Counted from the first letter of the stretch, positions 10,116 through 19,474 are shown. The stretch is 64,000 nucleotides of DNA from Corynebacterium lubricantis DSM 45231 (GCF_000379425.1 NZ_KB902236.1:89515-153514), one strand, 5' to 3'. The notes: generated from the sequence alone by a model not told the origin. Numbers and translations: made by a program.

Positions 10116-11153
10116 TTAATACTGGATCGCGATCCTGCCGTCGATCTTTCCTGCGCGCATCCGCTCAAATACGTCATTGACTTCGTCCAGCGAACACGAA
10201 GCAACCGTCGGTTTGATGAGACCACGGGCGAAGAAATCAAGTGCCTCCGCCATATCTTGGCGAGTACCCACCAGCGATCCCCGGATCGTAAGCCCCTTGA
10301 ACACGATGTTGAATACCGACGCTGGGAACTCCCCCGGTGGCAGGCCGTTAAACACGATCGTTCCATTCCGGCGAGCCATATCAATTGCCTGGCCAAAGGC
10401 AGATTCATGCACTGCTGTCACCAGGATGCCGTGTGAGCCTCCCTCGGTATAGTTCTGAATCGCCTCTCCCGGATCTTCATTCCGCGCATTCACCGTGAAT
10501 TCAGCCCCATGCTTCCGAGCTAGCTCAAGCTTGTCGTCCGCCACATCGACGGCAATGACCCTCATACCCATTGCCACCGCATACTGGACTGCAATATGCC
10601 CAAGTCCGCCCACACCGGAAATGACCATGAATTGGCCGGGTCGAGTATCAGAAACCTTCAGCGCTTTATATACCGTGACTCCGGCGCAAAGAATTGGTGC
10701 AGCCTCCAGGTAGTCCACCCCATCGGGGATGCGAGCTGCATAGCGAGTATCCACGAGCATGTATTGCCCAAAAGAACCATTTTGGGTGTAGCCACCGTAT
10801 TCCGCCTGGTGACAATAGGTTTCACGGCCAGTAATGCAAAATTCACAGGTGCCACAAGCCGTCCACAACCAAGCGTTGCCGACAATATCTCCTACGGCTA
10901 CGTCATGGTCACCTGGACCGAGCTCGACAACTTCGCCAATTCCTTCATGCCCCGGAATGAATGGTGGATTCGGCTTGACGGGCCAATCCCCTTCCAATGC
11001 GTGGAGGTCAGTATGGCAAATTCCCGATGTAATGACCTTCACTAGCGCCTGGAAAGGTCCAGGTTTCGGTAGGTCAACCTCCTTAATGGTCACTTCGTGT
11101 CCAAATTTTTCAACGACTGCTGCGGTGAATTCTTGGGGTGCTGCGGTGGTCAT
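10116..11153 (-). CDS. adhA: Zn-dependent alcohol dehydrogenase AdhA
   Basis: The 345-residue protein is nearly collinear with C. glutamicum AdhA, the main ethanol dehydrogenase. Catalytic zinc residues lie in SGICHTDLHALEG and GHEGIGEV, the structural zinc cysteines in CGTCEFCITGRETYC, and the NAD motif is GVGGLG. The ATG at 11153 has AAGGAGAG upstream, so the longer reading frame is rejected. In C. glutamicum adhA is controlled by RamA and GlxR. A sequence with one good GlxR half (TGTGA-TCTAGG-GTAAA) lies at 11239-11254 on the minus strand but is only a partial match. Confidence 0.93.
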   Translation of the reverse strand: MTTAAPQEFTAAVVEKFGHEVTIKEVDLPKPGPFQALVKVITSGICHTDLHALEGDWPVKPNPPFIPGHEGIGEVVELGPGDHDVAVGDIVGNAWLWTACGTCEFCITGRETYCHQAEYGGYTQNGSFGQYMLVDTRYAARIPDGVDYLEAAPILCAGVTVYKALKVSDTRPGQFMVISGVGGLGHIAVQYAVAMGMRVIAVDVADDKLELARKHGAEFTVNARNEDPGEAIQNYTEGGSHGILVTAVHESAFGQAIDMARRNGTIVFNGLPPGEFPASVFNIVFKGLTIRGSLVGTRQDMAEALDFFARGLIKPTVASCSLDEVNDVFERMRAGKIDGRIAIQY

Positions 11154-11304
11154 AAGCTCTCCTTGGAGTAAGGGTTGGTTCTCACTGGCCCACCATCGGG
11201 CCAATCCCGATACTGAAGCTATAGTGAGTTGCAATACTTTTACCCTAGATCACACTTCAGGAACTGACAAGGACTTCACTGAACATTTCCCCAAACATGA
11301 AAAG

Positions 11305-11339
11305 AAACCCCAGGCAGAACCATGTTCTACCTGGGGTTT
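11305..11339 (-). terminator. Terminator downstream of tRNA-Thr
   Basis: AAACCCCAGG pairs with CCTGGGGTTT, extended by AGAAC/GTTCT around a 3-nt loop. On the minus strand the stem ends in TTTCTTTTC, just after the tRNA. The plus-strand side also has TTTTGTTTG, so it may act both ways. Confidence 0.8.
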
Positions 11340-11345
11340 TGTTTG

Positions 11346-11418
11346 AGCCGCTTGCGAGAATCGAACTCGCGACCTTTTCATTACGAGTGAAACGCTCTAC
11401 CGACTGAGCTAAAGCGGC
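11346..11418 (-). tRNA. tRNA-Thr (anticodon CGT)
   Basis: The 73-nt cloverleaf has acceptor stem GCCGCTT/AAGCGGC, D-arm GCTC/GAGC, anticodon stem TTTCA/TGAAA with loop CTCGTAA, and T-arm GCGAG-TTCGATT-CTCGC. The anticodon CGT reads ACG (Thr). The discriminator is U and CCA is not encoded. Confidence 0.95.
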
Positions 11419-11483
11419 AATCTGCACGGAAACGTGCGGATAACAGCTTAACCCACGTCAGTCGAATCTTTAAAACTCGCAGG

Positions 11484-12692
11484 TTATTTCACCTTGCAGG
11501 CCCTGCGGATCGCCCCGATCATGCCGAAAAACGCGATCTGCGGACCCACCGACTGGGAAATATGCACCCGGCATTTCTCAATCGCATCTTGACAGGCCAC
11601 GAGCCCCTCGACGGAAACCTTCTCGGCGATCTCGCGTGACAACCCCTCGAAATCGGGATGCGTCAGCTGCAACTGAGACCCGGCTTTCAGGATCAACGCA
11701 TCGCGGTAGACCCCGGCGAAGTCCACTAGCGCGAGATCCATGGCATCGCGTTGACGACGAGTGCCGCGCTTCTTCTGCTGCGTCTCCAGATCCTTCACCG
11801 CCTTAGAGGCACCGCTGAGCGCCTTTGCGGCTCCTTTGCCTTTAGCGCCCATGCCGAGGGCCTGCTCAAGCTTTTCACGCTCTTCTGTGTCCCGCTCAGC
11901 GTGCGCCTCCTCGGATTCCTTCTTAATCGCGGTCAGCAGCGCGCCGACGGCTTGGAAAGATTGATCCCCGTGGAAGATTAGCTCGGCAAGCTGAATCACC
12001 TGGGCGCGACGATTCTGGATCACCTCATTGCGGATCAGCGCGCGAGCGCGCCCGATGTGGCGCAGCGACGTTGCGGCAGCCAACTGAGCATCGCTTTCCG
12101 ACGCTCCCTCCTCCTCCATCAGGATCCGCATCACCTCACGCATCGAAGGCTGCGGGATATAGAGGTGCCTGCAACGCGAACGCAGAGTCGGCGAGAAATC
12201 CTTCGGGTCAGTCGACGGGGCACACAAAATAATTACGGTCGAGGCTGGCGGCTCCTCCACAGTCTTGAGCAACGCGTCGCGGGCGGGAGCGCTGAGCCTG
12301 TCCGCATCTTCCACGATGACAACGCGCCACGAGGCGATCGTCGGCAAGCGAGCTGCTGGTGCGATGATTTCATTGCGCACCGTTTCGATGGAAATGGAAA
12401 GCTCTTGGGGCACGACGTGCACGATATCTGTGTGCGAATCACCGAAGGCATCGATGCAGCTTTGGCACTTGCCGCATCCCGGCTCGTCGGGGTCTGTGCA
12501 GACAAGCGCCGCGGCGAAGGCGACGGCGGAATTGGATCGCCCGGAGCCGGGAGGGCCGGTAAATAACCATGAGTGGGTCATCGCATGTGCATCGGCGCCG
12601 GCCTCACCACGAGCGGCGCGCGCGGCGGAAAGAATGGTGTCTCGCACTGAAGGGCTGTCTGCCAACCGCTGAGAGACGCTGCGAGTATTCAC
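11484..12692 (-). CDS. holB: DNA polymerase III delta' subunit
   Basis: The 402-residue AAA+ clamp-loader protein has Walker A GPPGSGRSN, zinc motif CGKCQSC preceded by another Cys, Walker B-like VVIVEDADRL and sensor 1 region RSRCRHLYIP. It helps load the sliding clamp onto DNA. The start chosen is the GTG at 12692, because a TAGGGT -10 box stands exactly 7 nt upstream, as for other leaderless genes in this window. A GTG at 12701 would add three residues. A long Lys/Glu-rich segment near residues 280-310 (ALGMGAKGKGAAKAL) looks flexible. It ends close to tRNA-Thr. Confidence 0.9.
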   Translation of the reverse strand: MNTRSVSQRLADSPSVRDTILSAARAARGEAGADAHAMTHSWLFTGPPGSGRSNSAVAFAAALVCTDPDEPGCGKCQSCIDAFGDSHTDIVHVVPQELSISIETVRNEIIAPAARLPTIASWRVVIVEDADRLSAPARDALLKTVEEPPASTVIILCAPSTDPKDFSPTLRSRCRHLYIPQPSMREVMRILMEEEGASESDAQLAAATSLRHIGRARALIRNEVIQNRRAQVIQLAELIFHGDQSFQAVGALLTAIKKESEEAHAERDTEEREKLEQALGMGAKGKGAAKALSGASKAVKDLETQQKKRGTRRQRDAMDLALVDFAGVYRDALILKAGSQLQLTHPDFEGLSREIAEKVSVEGLVACQDAIEKCRVHISQSVGPQIAFFGMIGAIRRACKVK

Positions 12693-12756
12693 CTCAATCA
12701 CCCTACTTCATCGGTCCGCGACAACGTGTCTAACGAAAACGATAGACTATCTAACC

Positions 12757-14283
12757 ATGAACCGATTGTGGCGAGGACTGAAATGGCTATGGGGCACTTC
12801 GTGGCCGATGTACGCCATAAACGTGCTGGTAACTAACCTGCTGGGCGCCATCGCAGTCATGATGTTCATCCGGTATTTGATCCCTATGTCTGAGGTCGAA
12901 GAGTTCGCCTCGGAAGCCTCACAGATTTCCACGTTGGGCATCGTCTATGTTGTCCTCGCCGTGGTGGTCGGTATCGTGGCCACCTTTATCATCGTCCGGC
13001 CAGTCTTAGACTGGCAGCGCCACCCTGACGAACACGACCCCAACATGGTGCGCAACCTTGTGATGCGCTTGCCTATCAGGCAAACCGTCGTGGTGGTTGC
13101 GGTCTGGGTCGTTGGAATCATCATCGCTGTGTTCGCGGCTGCGCGTGTCGGCGGTCAATTCGCCATTGTCGTGGGCGTTTCCACGTCACTGGTGTGCCTC
13201 ATTGTCGCGTTGCTGACGTACCTGCAAACCCAGCGCATGGTCCGCCCCATCGCTGCTGAAGCCCTGGCCAGGAATTTCGAGGACTCCACGATGGAGCCCC
13301 CAATTAAGTACCGCCTGCTGATCACCTGGTTCATGACCTCGGCAGTGCCACTCTTCGGCGTTATGTTGCTGCTCTGGGCGCAGCACAGTGGCTTCTTCGA
13401 CGGCAATCCGGGCGAGCTCATGCCCGCGCTCGTCGCCATCTCGGTCACCGCGTTGATCACGGGCTTCTTGGGCATGATGTTCGCCATCATGAGCGTCGTC
13501 GACCCGATCGAAGAACTCCAGGAGGCCATCAATAAGGTCCGTCGCGGTGAGACGGACACCCAGGTCGATATCTACGACGGGTCCGAGCTCGGCGTCCTGC
13601 AGGCCGGTTTTAATGAGATGATGCGCGGTCTCAGCGAGCGCCAGCGAGTGCGCGATATCTTTGGTCGCTACGTAGGCACTGAGGTCGCGCAAAAGGCCCT
13701 CGAGGAAAAACCCGAGCTCGGCGGCGAAGACCGCAAGGTCGCGGTTGTGTTCATCGACGTCGTGGGCTCGACTACCTTCGCGGTCAACCACACCCCTGAA
13801 GAAGTGGTCAATGCCCTCAACGAGTTTTTCGAAATCGTCGTCGATGTGGTCCACCGCAACAAGGGCGTGATTAATAAGTTCCAGGGAGATGCGGCGCTCG
13901 CCGTTTTCGGCGCGCCCCTCAACCTCAATGACTCCACGTCCCACGCCCTGCAGGCTGCGCGTGAGCTGCGCTCCGAGCTACGCGGCCTCGAGCTGCAGGC
14001 AGGCATCGGCGTTGCTGCTGGCCACGTGGTTGCCGGTCACGTCGGCGGACACGATCGCTTCGAATACACCGTCATCGGCGATGCCGTGAACTCCGCCGCG
14101 CGCCTGACCGACCTAGCCAAAGACACCCCGGGTGGCGTGCTCACGAACGCGGCTACTTTGCGCGGCGCAAACGAGGTGGAGCAGGCGCGCTGGACGCTAC
14201 TGAAGTCCATCGAGCTACGTGGTCGCCACAAGATGACCCAGCTGGCGCGCCCGGTGCGCGCCACGCTGGCGGATCGTTCCTAA
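12757..14283 (+). CDS. cyaB: Class III adenylate cyclase, membrane-bound
   Basis: The 508-residue protein has six hydrophobic segments (residues about 15-230), a HAMP linker around residues 245-300 and a C-terminal cyclase domain. Metal Asp residues are in FIDVVGST and FQGDAALAVFG, the substrate Lys in NKFQGD, and transition-state Asn/Arg in VIGDAVNSAARL. All catalytic positions appear intact, so it should make cAMP. It matches C. glutamicum CyaB and mycobacterial Rv3645. Its product is sensed by GlxR, encoded 20 kb away. TAGACT lies 8 nt before the ATG, so the mRNA may be leaderless. Confidence 0.92.
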   Translation: MNRLWRGLKWLWGTSWPMYAINVLVTNLLGAIAVMMFIRYLIPMSEVEEFASEASQISTLGIVYVVLAVVVGIVATFIIVRPVLDWQRHPDEHDPNMVRNLVMRLPIRQTVVVVAVWVVGIIIAVFAAARVGGQFAIVVGVSTSLVCLIVALLTYLQTQRMVRPIAAEALARNFEDSTMEPPIKYRLLITWFMTSAVPLFGVMLLLWAQHSGFFDGNPGELMPALVAISVTALITGFLGMMFAIMSVVDPIEELQEAINKVRRGETDTQVDIYDGSELGVLQAGFNEMMRGLSERQRVRDIFGRYVGTEVAQKALEEKPELGGEDRKVAVVFIDVVGSTTFAVNHTPEEVVNALNEFFEIVVDVVHRNKGVINKFQGDAALAVFGAPLNLNDSTSHALQAARELRSELRGLELQAGIGVAAGHVVAGHVGGHDRFEYTVIGDAVNSAARLTDLAKDTPGGVLTNAATLRGANEVEQARWTLLKSIELRGRHKMTQLARPVRATLADRS

Positions 14284-14287
14284 TTTC

Positions 14288-14308
14288 CCAAATAACGAAG
14301 TTATTTGG
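14288..14308. terminator. AT-rich hairpin between convergent genes
   Basis: CCAAATAAC and GTTATTTGG pair around GAA. The hairpin lies just after the cyaB stop and overlaps the last codons of the facing gene. The stem is weak and lacks a clear U-run, so function is tentative. Confidence 0.35.
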
Positions 14309-15032
14309 CGACTCCGTCGGTCAACAGCATCTGACCGACGGACTGCATACCGGTGGTGCACGCCTCGAGCAGTCGCACACCCAGGCCCTTTTTGCCCTTG
14401 AACACGGTATTGCGCACAACGCGAGCGCCCTCGGCAAGCACCATCAGGTTCGCGCCGTGGCTGATTCCGGCTTCTTCAGTGGTCGTGGTGCGGAAGCGCT
14501 CGTCGTTAGCAAGTGCCGCGGTGACCACTGTGGCCGCGCCGCCGATCGCGGTGGCAGGCACCAGCTTCGGGTTTTTCCAGGCAGCAAGGCCAATTCCGGC
14601 GGCCAGCACGCCGGCAGCGGCGATGGCACTCGGGGCCGAGATTGCAGCACGCTTATCGACGAGGCGTGTGATGAAACCAGCTTGATTTCCCACAACGGCT
14701 GCCACACCTAAGCCACTTGGATTTTCTGGGACGCGTGCCTGCTCGACGGAGGCGACCGCTCCGGCTGCTAGGCCTGCCCCGAGCGCGACCTTTTGGTTCG
14801 TGCTCTCTGAGGAACGCACGGCTTCACCGGCGAGGAGGGGAAGGATCAATGGCTCGATGACCCGGGTCACCTTGTCCCACCCGAAGGTGCGTGCCCAGCA
14901 GGTCAACTCAGTCACACCGAGAAAGGCGATCCGCTCAGGGCGATCGTTGACCTTTTTCACGGACGAGACAAAAGCCTCAATCCCCTGGTTGGTGCGCTGC
15001 GCGAATTCTCCGTAGCCGAGTTCCTGTGGCAT
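14301..15032 (-). CDS. Conserved corynebacterial hypothetical protein
   Basis: The 243-residue protein is Ala/Gly-rich with several moderately hydrophobic stretches, for example KVALGAGLAAGAVASVEQ, ISAPSAIAAAGVLAAGIGLAAW and ATAIGGAATVVTAALAN. This suggests membrane association or a helical lipid-binding surface. I recognise no catalytic motif. It starts 3 nt after the topA stop codon on the same strand, so it is very likely co-transcribed with topA. It may be limited to corynebacteria; no function is proposed. Confidence 0.7.
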   Translation of the reverse strand: MPQELGYGEFAQRTNQGIEAFVSSVKKVNDRPERIAFLGVTELTCWARTFGWDKVTRVIEPLILPLLAGEAVRSSESTNQKVALGAGLAAGAVASVEQARVPENPSGLGVAAVVGNQAGFITRLVDKRAAISAPSAIAAAGVLAAGIGLAAWKNPKLVPATAIGGAATVVTAALANDERFRTTTTEEAGISHGANLMVLAEGARVVRNTVFKGKKGLGVRLLEACTTGMQSVGQMLLTDGVAK

Positions 15033-15035
15033 GTC

Positions 15036-17999
15036 CTATTTCCTCCTTGAGCCTGCTTTGACTACTCGCTTCGTCGTTTGGGCAGGCTTTTTTGCAGTTG
15101 TTTTCTTAGTACCCTTTTTAGTGGTCTTTTTCGCAGAAGTCTTGGAAGTCGACTTTTTCGCCGCCTTCTTGGTGGTCTTCTTCGTCGTCGACCCGCCCTC
15201 GGCTTCACGCGAGCGACGCGCCGACAACAGCTCGTTGGCGCGCTGGTCGGTCATGGTTTCCGGAGTGTCGCCGCGCTGCAGCGAGGCATTCGTTTCACCA
15301 TCGGTGACGTAAGCGCCGAAGCGTCCGTCTTTCACCGTCATTGGCTTACCGGAGACGTCGTTGTCTCCCAGCATCTTCAGCGGTGGCTTCGCAGCCGCAC
15401 GTCCGCGACGCTTCGGCTCGGCGTAGATGCGTCGCGCCTCGTCGAGAGTGATCTCGAAGATCTGCTCCTCATTGGCCAGGGAACGCGAATCCGTCCCCTT
15501 CTTCAAGTACGGCCCGTACCGGCCATTTTGGGCAGTGATCATCTCGCCGTCTGCGGGGTCCTCGCCCACTTCGCGTGGCAAGCTGAGCAGCTTGAGTGCT
15601 TCGTCGAGGGTAATCGTCGCGGATTCCATCGAACTAAACAGGGAGGCCGTCTTCGGCATGAGCCGTTCGTCGACAAGCTCCCCGATGCGCTTTTCTTTTT
15701 GCTTCTCGGCGGTCTTGGTCTCCCAATTCTTCGCGCGCTTGCCTTCGGCGGCGCGCTGCGCATCCTCGGCGGCGCGCTCCTCGGCGAGAACCTTCTCCGC
15801 CTCGGCCACGGCCTTTTCCTTCTCATCCTCGCGAACCAGCTCGGTCACGTATGGGCCATAGCGGCCCTCGCGGGCGACAATCGTGCGCCCGTTAGCAGGG
15901 TTTTCCCCCAGCTCACGGCCAGTTTGTGGGGTGGCGAAGAGCTTCTCGGCCATCTCGAGAGTGACCTCGTCGGGGGTCGCGGATTCCGGCAAGTTGGCGC
16001 GCTGGTATTCCGGCTGGCCCTCGTTGTCAATGCCGACCTGGCGCTCGATGTAGGGACCGTAGCGCCCAACGCGCACGTTGACGGCGCGGCCCTCGGAATC
16101 GTCGAAAAGCTTGAGCGAATTCACCTGGCGAGCATCGATGGATTCGAGGTTTCCCTCGATCATCGACTTCAAACCGCCGCGGCGCGCAATCGACTCCGCC
16201 ATGGAATCGTTCGCATCAGCGTCGCCGAAGTAGAAGCCGTTGAGCCACTCGGTGCGATCCGACCGACCGCTGGCGATCTCGTCGAGCTCATCTTCCATCG
16301 AGGAGGTGAAATCGTAGTCAACGAGGGTGTCGAAGTTGTCCTCGAGCAGGCCAACCACAGAGAACGCCACCCACGAAGGCACGAGCGCATTGCCGCGGAC
16401 GAAGACGTATCCGCGGTCCTGGATCGTCTTGATAATCGAGGCGTACGTGGATGGGCGGCCGATGCCCAGCTCTTCCATCTTCTTCACCAAGCTGGCCTCG
16501 GTGTAGCGGGCCGGCGGGTTCGTCGAGTGGCCGTCGGCCTCGATCTTCACCGCAGTCAGCGGGTCGCCCTGGGCGAGATTCGGGAGGTGGGATTCCTTCG
16601 TGTCCTGCCCATCCGAGTAGGCGCGCAGCCAACCCGGGAAGGTAATGGTGCGACCGGTGGCCGTAAACTCCACGGCCTCGCCGGTGGTAGCGGTACCAGC
16701 GACGGTGACCTTCATGGACTCACCTTTGGCATCCGCCATCTGGGAGGCCACGGTGCGCTGCCAAATCAGCTCGTAGAGCTTAAATTCTTCGGCATCAAGC
16801 GAGTTGGCCAGCTGACCTGGCGTGGCAAAGCGCTCGCCAGCGGGACGAATCGCTTCGTGAGCTTCCTGGGAGTTCTTCACCTTGCGGTCGTAGGTACGCG
16901 GCGAGGAGGAGACGAAATTTGCCCCATACAGCTCTGTGGCAGCATCGCGCGCCGCCTTCAAGCCTTGATTCGACAGAGAGGTCGAGTCGGTACGCATATA
17001 AGTAATGTGGCCGTTTTCGTACAGTCGCTGCGCAATACGCATGGTACGGGCCGACGTGAAGTGCAGCTTGCGCCCCGCCTCTTGCTGCAGCGTCGATGTC
17101 ATAAACGGCGCATAGGGGCGGCGGGTGTACGGCTTAGTTTCCACCGCTGCCACGGACATTGGCTGCTTATCCAACGCGTCCGACAGCTTTTCTGCGGCCG
17201 CCTTGTCTACCACGTAGACATCGTCGTTAGTTTTCTTCAGCTCGCCGCGGTCAGTGAAGTCGCGACCCTGCGCTACGCGACGACCCTCCACGCTGGACAG
17301 CTTGGTATCAAACTCAGCGGGTTCCTCTGTGGTCCCCTCGCGACCGGTGTTCACCGTCGCCGTTAAGTCCCAATATTCAGCGGAAATAAACGCCATCCGC
17401 TCGCGCTCACGCTCGACGATGACGCGCGTGGCCACGGACTGCACACGTCCCGCAGACAGTCGCGGCATGACCTTCTTCCACAGCACCGGAGACACTTCGT
17501 AGCCATAGAGCCGGTCCAGGATGCGGCGGGTTTCCTGGGCATCGACTAAGTCCGTATCCAGCTCGCGAGTATTTTCCGCGGCCTCTTTAATCGAGGACTC
17601 GGTGATCTCGTTGAACACCATGCGCTCAACCGGCACCTTTGGCTGCAGCACCTCGAGCAGATGCCACGCGATGGCCTCGCCTTCGCGGTCCGGGTCGGTT
17701 GCCAGCAGCAGTTTGTCGCTCTGCTTCAGCTTGGCTTTGAGGTCGGCGACCTTCTTTTTCTTATCTTGGCTGACAACATAAATCGGTTCAAAGCCGTCCT
17801 CGGGGTTCACACCCAGCTTTGCCCACGGTTCCTTTTTATATTTGTCAGGAATATCCGCAGCGCGTCCGGGAAGGTCGCGGATGTGGCCTACCGAGGCTTC
17901 GACAATGTAGTCGTCGCCCAGATAAGTCTGGATCTTCTTAGCCTTCGTCTGGGACTCGACGATGACCAGGGTCTTGCCCGACCCGTTACCTTCCGCCAC
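15036..17999 (-). CDS. topA: DNA topoisomerase I
   Basis: The 987-residue type IA topoisomerase relaxes negative supercoils. The Toprim domain carries VIVESQTKAKKIQTYLG and ATDPDREGEAIAWHL, and the catalytic Tyr is in ITYMRTDSTSLS. Instead of zinc fingers it has four C-terminal DNA-binding repeats of the GRYGPY type (NVRVGRYGPY, VAREGRYGPY, TAQNGRYGPY, VKDGRFGAY). A tail very rich in Lys/Thr/Ala (KKTTKKAAKKSTSK) follows, as in other actinobacteria. The start is GTG at 17999 with GAGG about 10 nt upstream. It leads the two-gene unit with the downstream hypothetical. Confidence 0.97.
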   Translation of the reverse strand: MAEGNGSGKTLVIVESQTKAKKIQTYLGDDYIVEASVGHIRDLPGRAADIPDKYKKEPWAKLGVNPEDGFEPIYVVSQDKKKKVADLKAKLKQSDKLLLATDPDREGEAIAWHLLEVLQPKVPVERMVFNEITESSIKEAAENTRELDTDLVDAQETRRILDRLYGYEVSPVLWKKVMPRLSAGRVQSVATRVIVERERERMAFISAEYWDLTATVNTGREGTTEEPAEFDTKLSSVEGRRVAQGRDFTDRGELKKTNDDVYVVDKAAAEKLSDALDKQPMSVAAVETKPYTRRPYAPFMTSTLQQEAGRKLHFTSARTMRIAQRLYENGHITYMRTDSTSLSNQGLKAARDAATELYGANFVSSSPRTYDRKVKNSQEAHEAIRPAGERFATPGQLANSLDAEEFKLYELIWQRTVASQMADAKGESMKVTVAGTATTGEAVEFTATGRTITFPGWLRAYSDGQDTKESHLPNLAQGDPLTAVKIEADGHSTNPPARYTEASLVKKMEELGIGRPSTYASIIKTIQDRGYVFVRGNALVPSWVAFSVVGLLEDNFDTLVDYDFTSSMEDELDEIASGRSDRTEWLNGFYFGDADANDSMAESIARRGGLKSMIEGNLESIDARQVNSLKLFDDSEGRAVNVRVGRYGPYIERQVGIDNEGQPEYQRANLPESATPDEVTLEMAEKLFATPQTGRELGENPANGRTIVAREGRYGPYVTELVREDEKEKAVAEAEKVLAEERAAEDAQRAAEGKRAKNWETKTAEKQKEKRIGELVDERLMPKTASLFSSMESATITLDEALKLLSLPREVGEDPADGEMITAQNGRYGPYLKKGTDSRSLANEEQIFEITLDEARRIYAEPKRRGRAAAKPPLKMLGDNDVSGKPMTVKDGRFGAYVTDGETNASLQRGDTPETMTDQRANELLSARRSREAEGGSTTKKTTKKAAKKSTSKTSAKKTTKKGTKKTTAKKPAQTTKRVVKAGSRRK

Positions 18000-18308
18000 T
18001 GCGTGTGTACCTCGCTTGTATTCGGTGCTTCATTCGATAGTTCCGAGTTTCGGCCCATAATTCGGGACCACTACGACATTATCGAACACCACTTTCGTAT
18101 CTTCTGTATTCCGAGATTTACCACGGATAGATGCATTGGGGGTAAAAAATGTAATTTTTCCACCCGCAACGCTACGACCTTGAAGTGGTTTTAACTGACA
18201 ATAACACCACTCCCCAAATCTGCATCGAACGTATTATTGACATAGAGTCTAATAAAGGCATTCATAAGCAGGCACTAGCAGGCATAAGCAGGCACAGCGG
18301 AGGTTCTG
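18000..18308. other. Divergent intergenic region between topA and dedA
   Basis: This AT-rich 309-bp gap holds no convincing gene. It contains a TTGACA box at 18237-18242 in plus orientation, but the matching -10 is poor. Three tandem 10-bp units lie immediately before the dedA ribosome-binding site (see separate entry). Confidence 0.4.
18263..18292 (+). repeat. Three tandem 10-bp units upstream of dedA
   Basis: The units CATAAGCAGG, CACTAGCAGG and CATAAGCAGG run head to tail, one helical turn each, and are followed by CACAGCGGAGG, which includes the dedA ribosome-binding site. Confidence 0.6.
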
Positions 18309-18935
18309 GTGGCAGATCAAATCGTCATGTGGGTAGAAACACTGATGACGATGCCCATCTTCTATCCGCTGGTCGTCCTACTCATCATCGGCGACGCACT
18401 CATGCCGATCATCCCCTCCGAGACAGTACTTAACTTGGCGGGCGCTTTCGCTGGTTCCACCGGATCTCCCAACGTGTGGTTGGTCATATCCGCCGCCATC
18501 ATTGGAGCGATTATCGGTGACAATATCTGTTACCTGCTGGGCACGAAGCTCGTGAAATTCGTCAATCGCCTCGACCCGGAATCCAAAGCTGGCCAAGCGG
18601 TGACCTGGGTGCGCAGAAATATGCGCCGTCGCGCCGGCGTGACCATTATTGTTGCGCGCTTTTTGCCCTGGGCTAGGTGGGTAGCCACAATCATCTTGGG
18701 CTCGGTGCGCTACCCCTGGGCAATGTTTTTCATCTATGACACGATCGGCGCGATCATCTGGGCCTTCCAAAGCGTCCTGATCGGCTACGCCGGCGGTGCA
18801 ATGTTCCAGCAAAACCCACTGCTGGGCATGATTGTCGGTGTCACCTTGGGCACCGTGGTCGGCGCGCTCATTCAAAAGGCGCAGGAGCGCTTGTTCGAGT
18901 GGGCAGACGAGCGTCGTGGCTACTCCACCCTCTAA
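18309..18935 (+). CDS. DedA-family membrane protein
   Basis: The 208-residue protein starts at GTG after AGCGGAGG. It has the DedA/SNARE-associated fold with re-entrant and transmembrane helices. Family signature residues are visible in PSETVLNLAG (Glu), GDNICYLLG, and VARFLPWARWVATIILG (the conserved R-x(3)-R). DedA proteins are implicated in undecaprenyl-phosphate recycling and membrane potential. It is monocistronic and ends at a bidirectional terminator shared with cspA. Confidence 0.87.
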   Translation: MADQIVMWVETLMTMPIFYPLVVLLIIGDALMPIIPSETVLNLAGAFAGSTGSPNVWLVISAAIIGAIIGDNICYLLGTKLVKFVNRLDPESKAGQAVTWVRRNMRRRAGVTIIVARFLPWARWVATIILGSVRYPWAMFFIYDTIGAIIWAFQSVLIGYAGGAMFQQNPLLGMIVGVTLGTVVGALIQKAQERLFEWADERRGYSTL

Positions 18936-18964
18936 TGCCGTCACGCAGGTAAGCGGGCACGAAA

Positions 18965-18993
18965 AAGCACCTAAGCGCAATGCTTAGGTGCTT
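18965..18993. terminator. Bidirectional terminator between dedA and cspA
   Basis: AAGCACCTAAGC pairs perfectly with GCTTAGGTGCTT around a 5-nt loop. It is followed by AATTTATT on the plus strand and by TTTTTC on the minus strand, so it can end both convergent transcripts. Confidence 0.88.
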
Positions 18994-19019
18994 AATTTAT
19001 TGTCGCGAAAAGCGAAGGC

Positions 19020-19223
19020 TTAGAGAGCAGTAACCTGCTGAGCCTGTGGGCCCTTAGCGCCCTCACCGATCTCGAACTCAACCTTCTGGTTCTCCTCGAG
19101 GGTACGGAAGCCGTTGCCCTGGATCTCGGAGTAGTGAACGAAGACGTCGGACGAGCCGTCGTCTGGAGCGATGAAGCCGAAGCCCTTTTCAGCGTTGAAC
19201 CACTTGACAGTTCCGGTAGCCAT
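19020..19223 (-). CDS. cspA: Cold shock protein
   Basis: The 67-residue protein is a single cold-shock domain with RNP1 KGFGFIAP and RNP2 VFVHYSEI. It binds single-stranded RNA/DNA and melts mRNA structure. The start at 19223 is fixed by the family N-terminus (MATGTVKWF) and by AAAGGTC upstream. A long untranslated stretch separates it from the helicase gene, typical of csp genes whose mRNA leader takes part in control. Confidence 0.95.
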   Translation of the reverse strand: MATGTVKWFNAEKGFGFIAPDDGSSDVFVHYSEIQGNGFRTLEENQKVEFEIGEGAKGPQAQQVTAL

Positions 19224-19319
19224 ATTAATAGACCTTTCTAGGTAGCCGGTTGTATTTGCGGTGCCGACGATTGTCGACTCCGGGTCTTTCCGAATCACCA
19301 GGTCTAACTAAACCTGGTG
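19224..19319 (-). promoter_or_regulatory. Probable cspA 5' leader with hairpin
   Basis: CACCAGGT (19296-19303) and ACCTGGTG (19312-19319) form an 8-bp stem with an AT-rich loop upstream of cspA. If transcribed it lies in the mRNA leader. The transcription start is not known. Confidence 0.35.
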
Positions 19320-19474
19320 CCCGCGGATAAAGTTCCTTCGCGAGCACCTAGTAGGCGCACACAGAATCTGTGACCACCTGTAAGTATGCCAGAAACTCTA
19401 AAGAATTTCGCAGTTAGCTACAATTAAACTTCTCAAGCCAACCGAATTATCACACCATAAAGAGTGGAAAACGC

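Noticed and set aside
11239..11254. GlxR site upstream of adhA
   Set aside because: Only one half (TGTGA) and the central TA match; the other half differs at three positions, so it was not listed as a feature.
14301..15032. Assignment of the topA-downstream protein as a transporter
   Set aside because: The hydrophobic stretches are short and Ala/Gly-rich and no transport family motif is seen.
15078..17366. 762-codon open frame antisense to topA
   Set aside because: It is a shadow of the GC-rich topA codons; topA is unquestionable and the antisense product has no family resemblance, start signal or regular membrane pattern.
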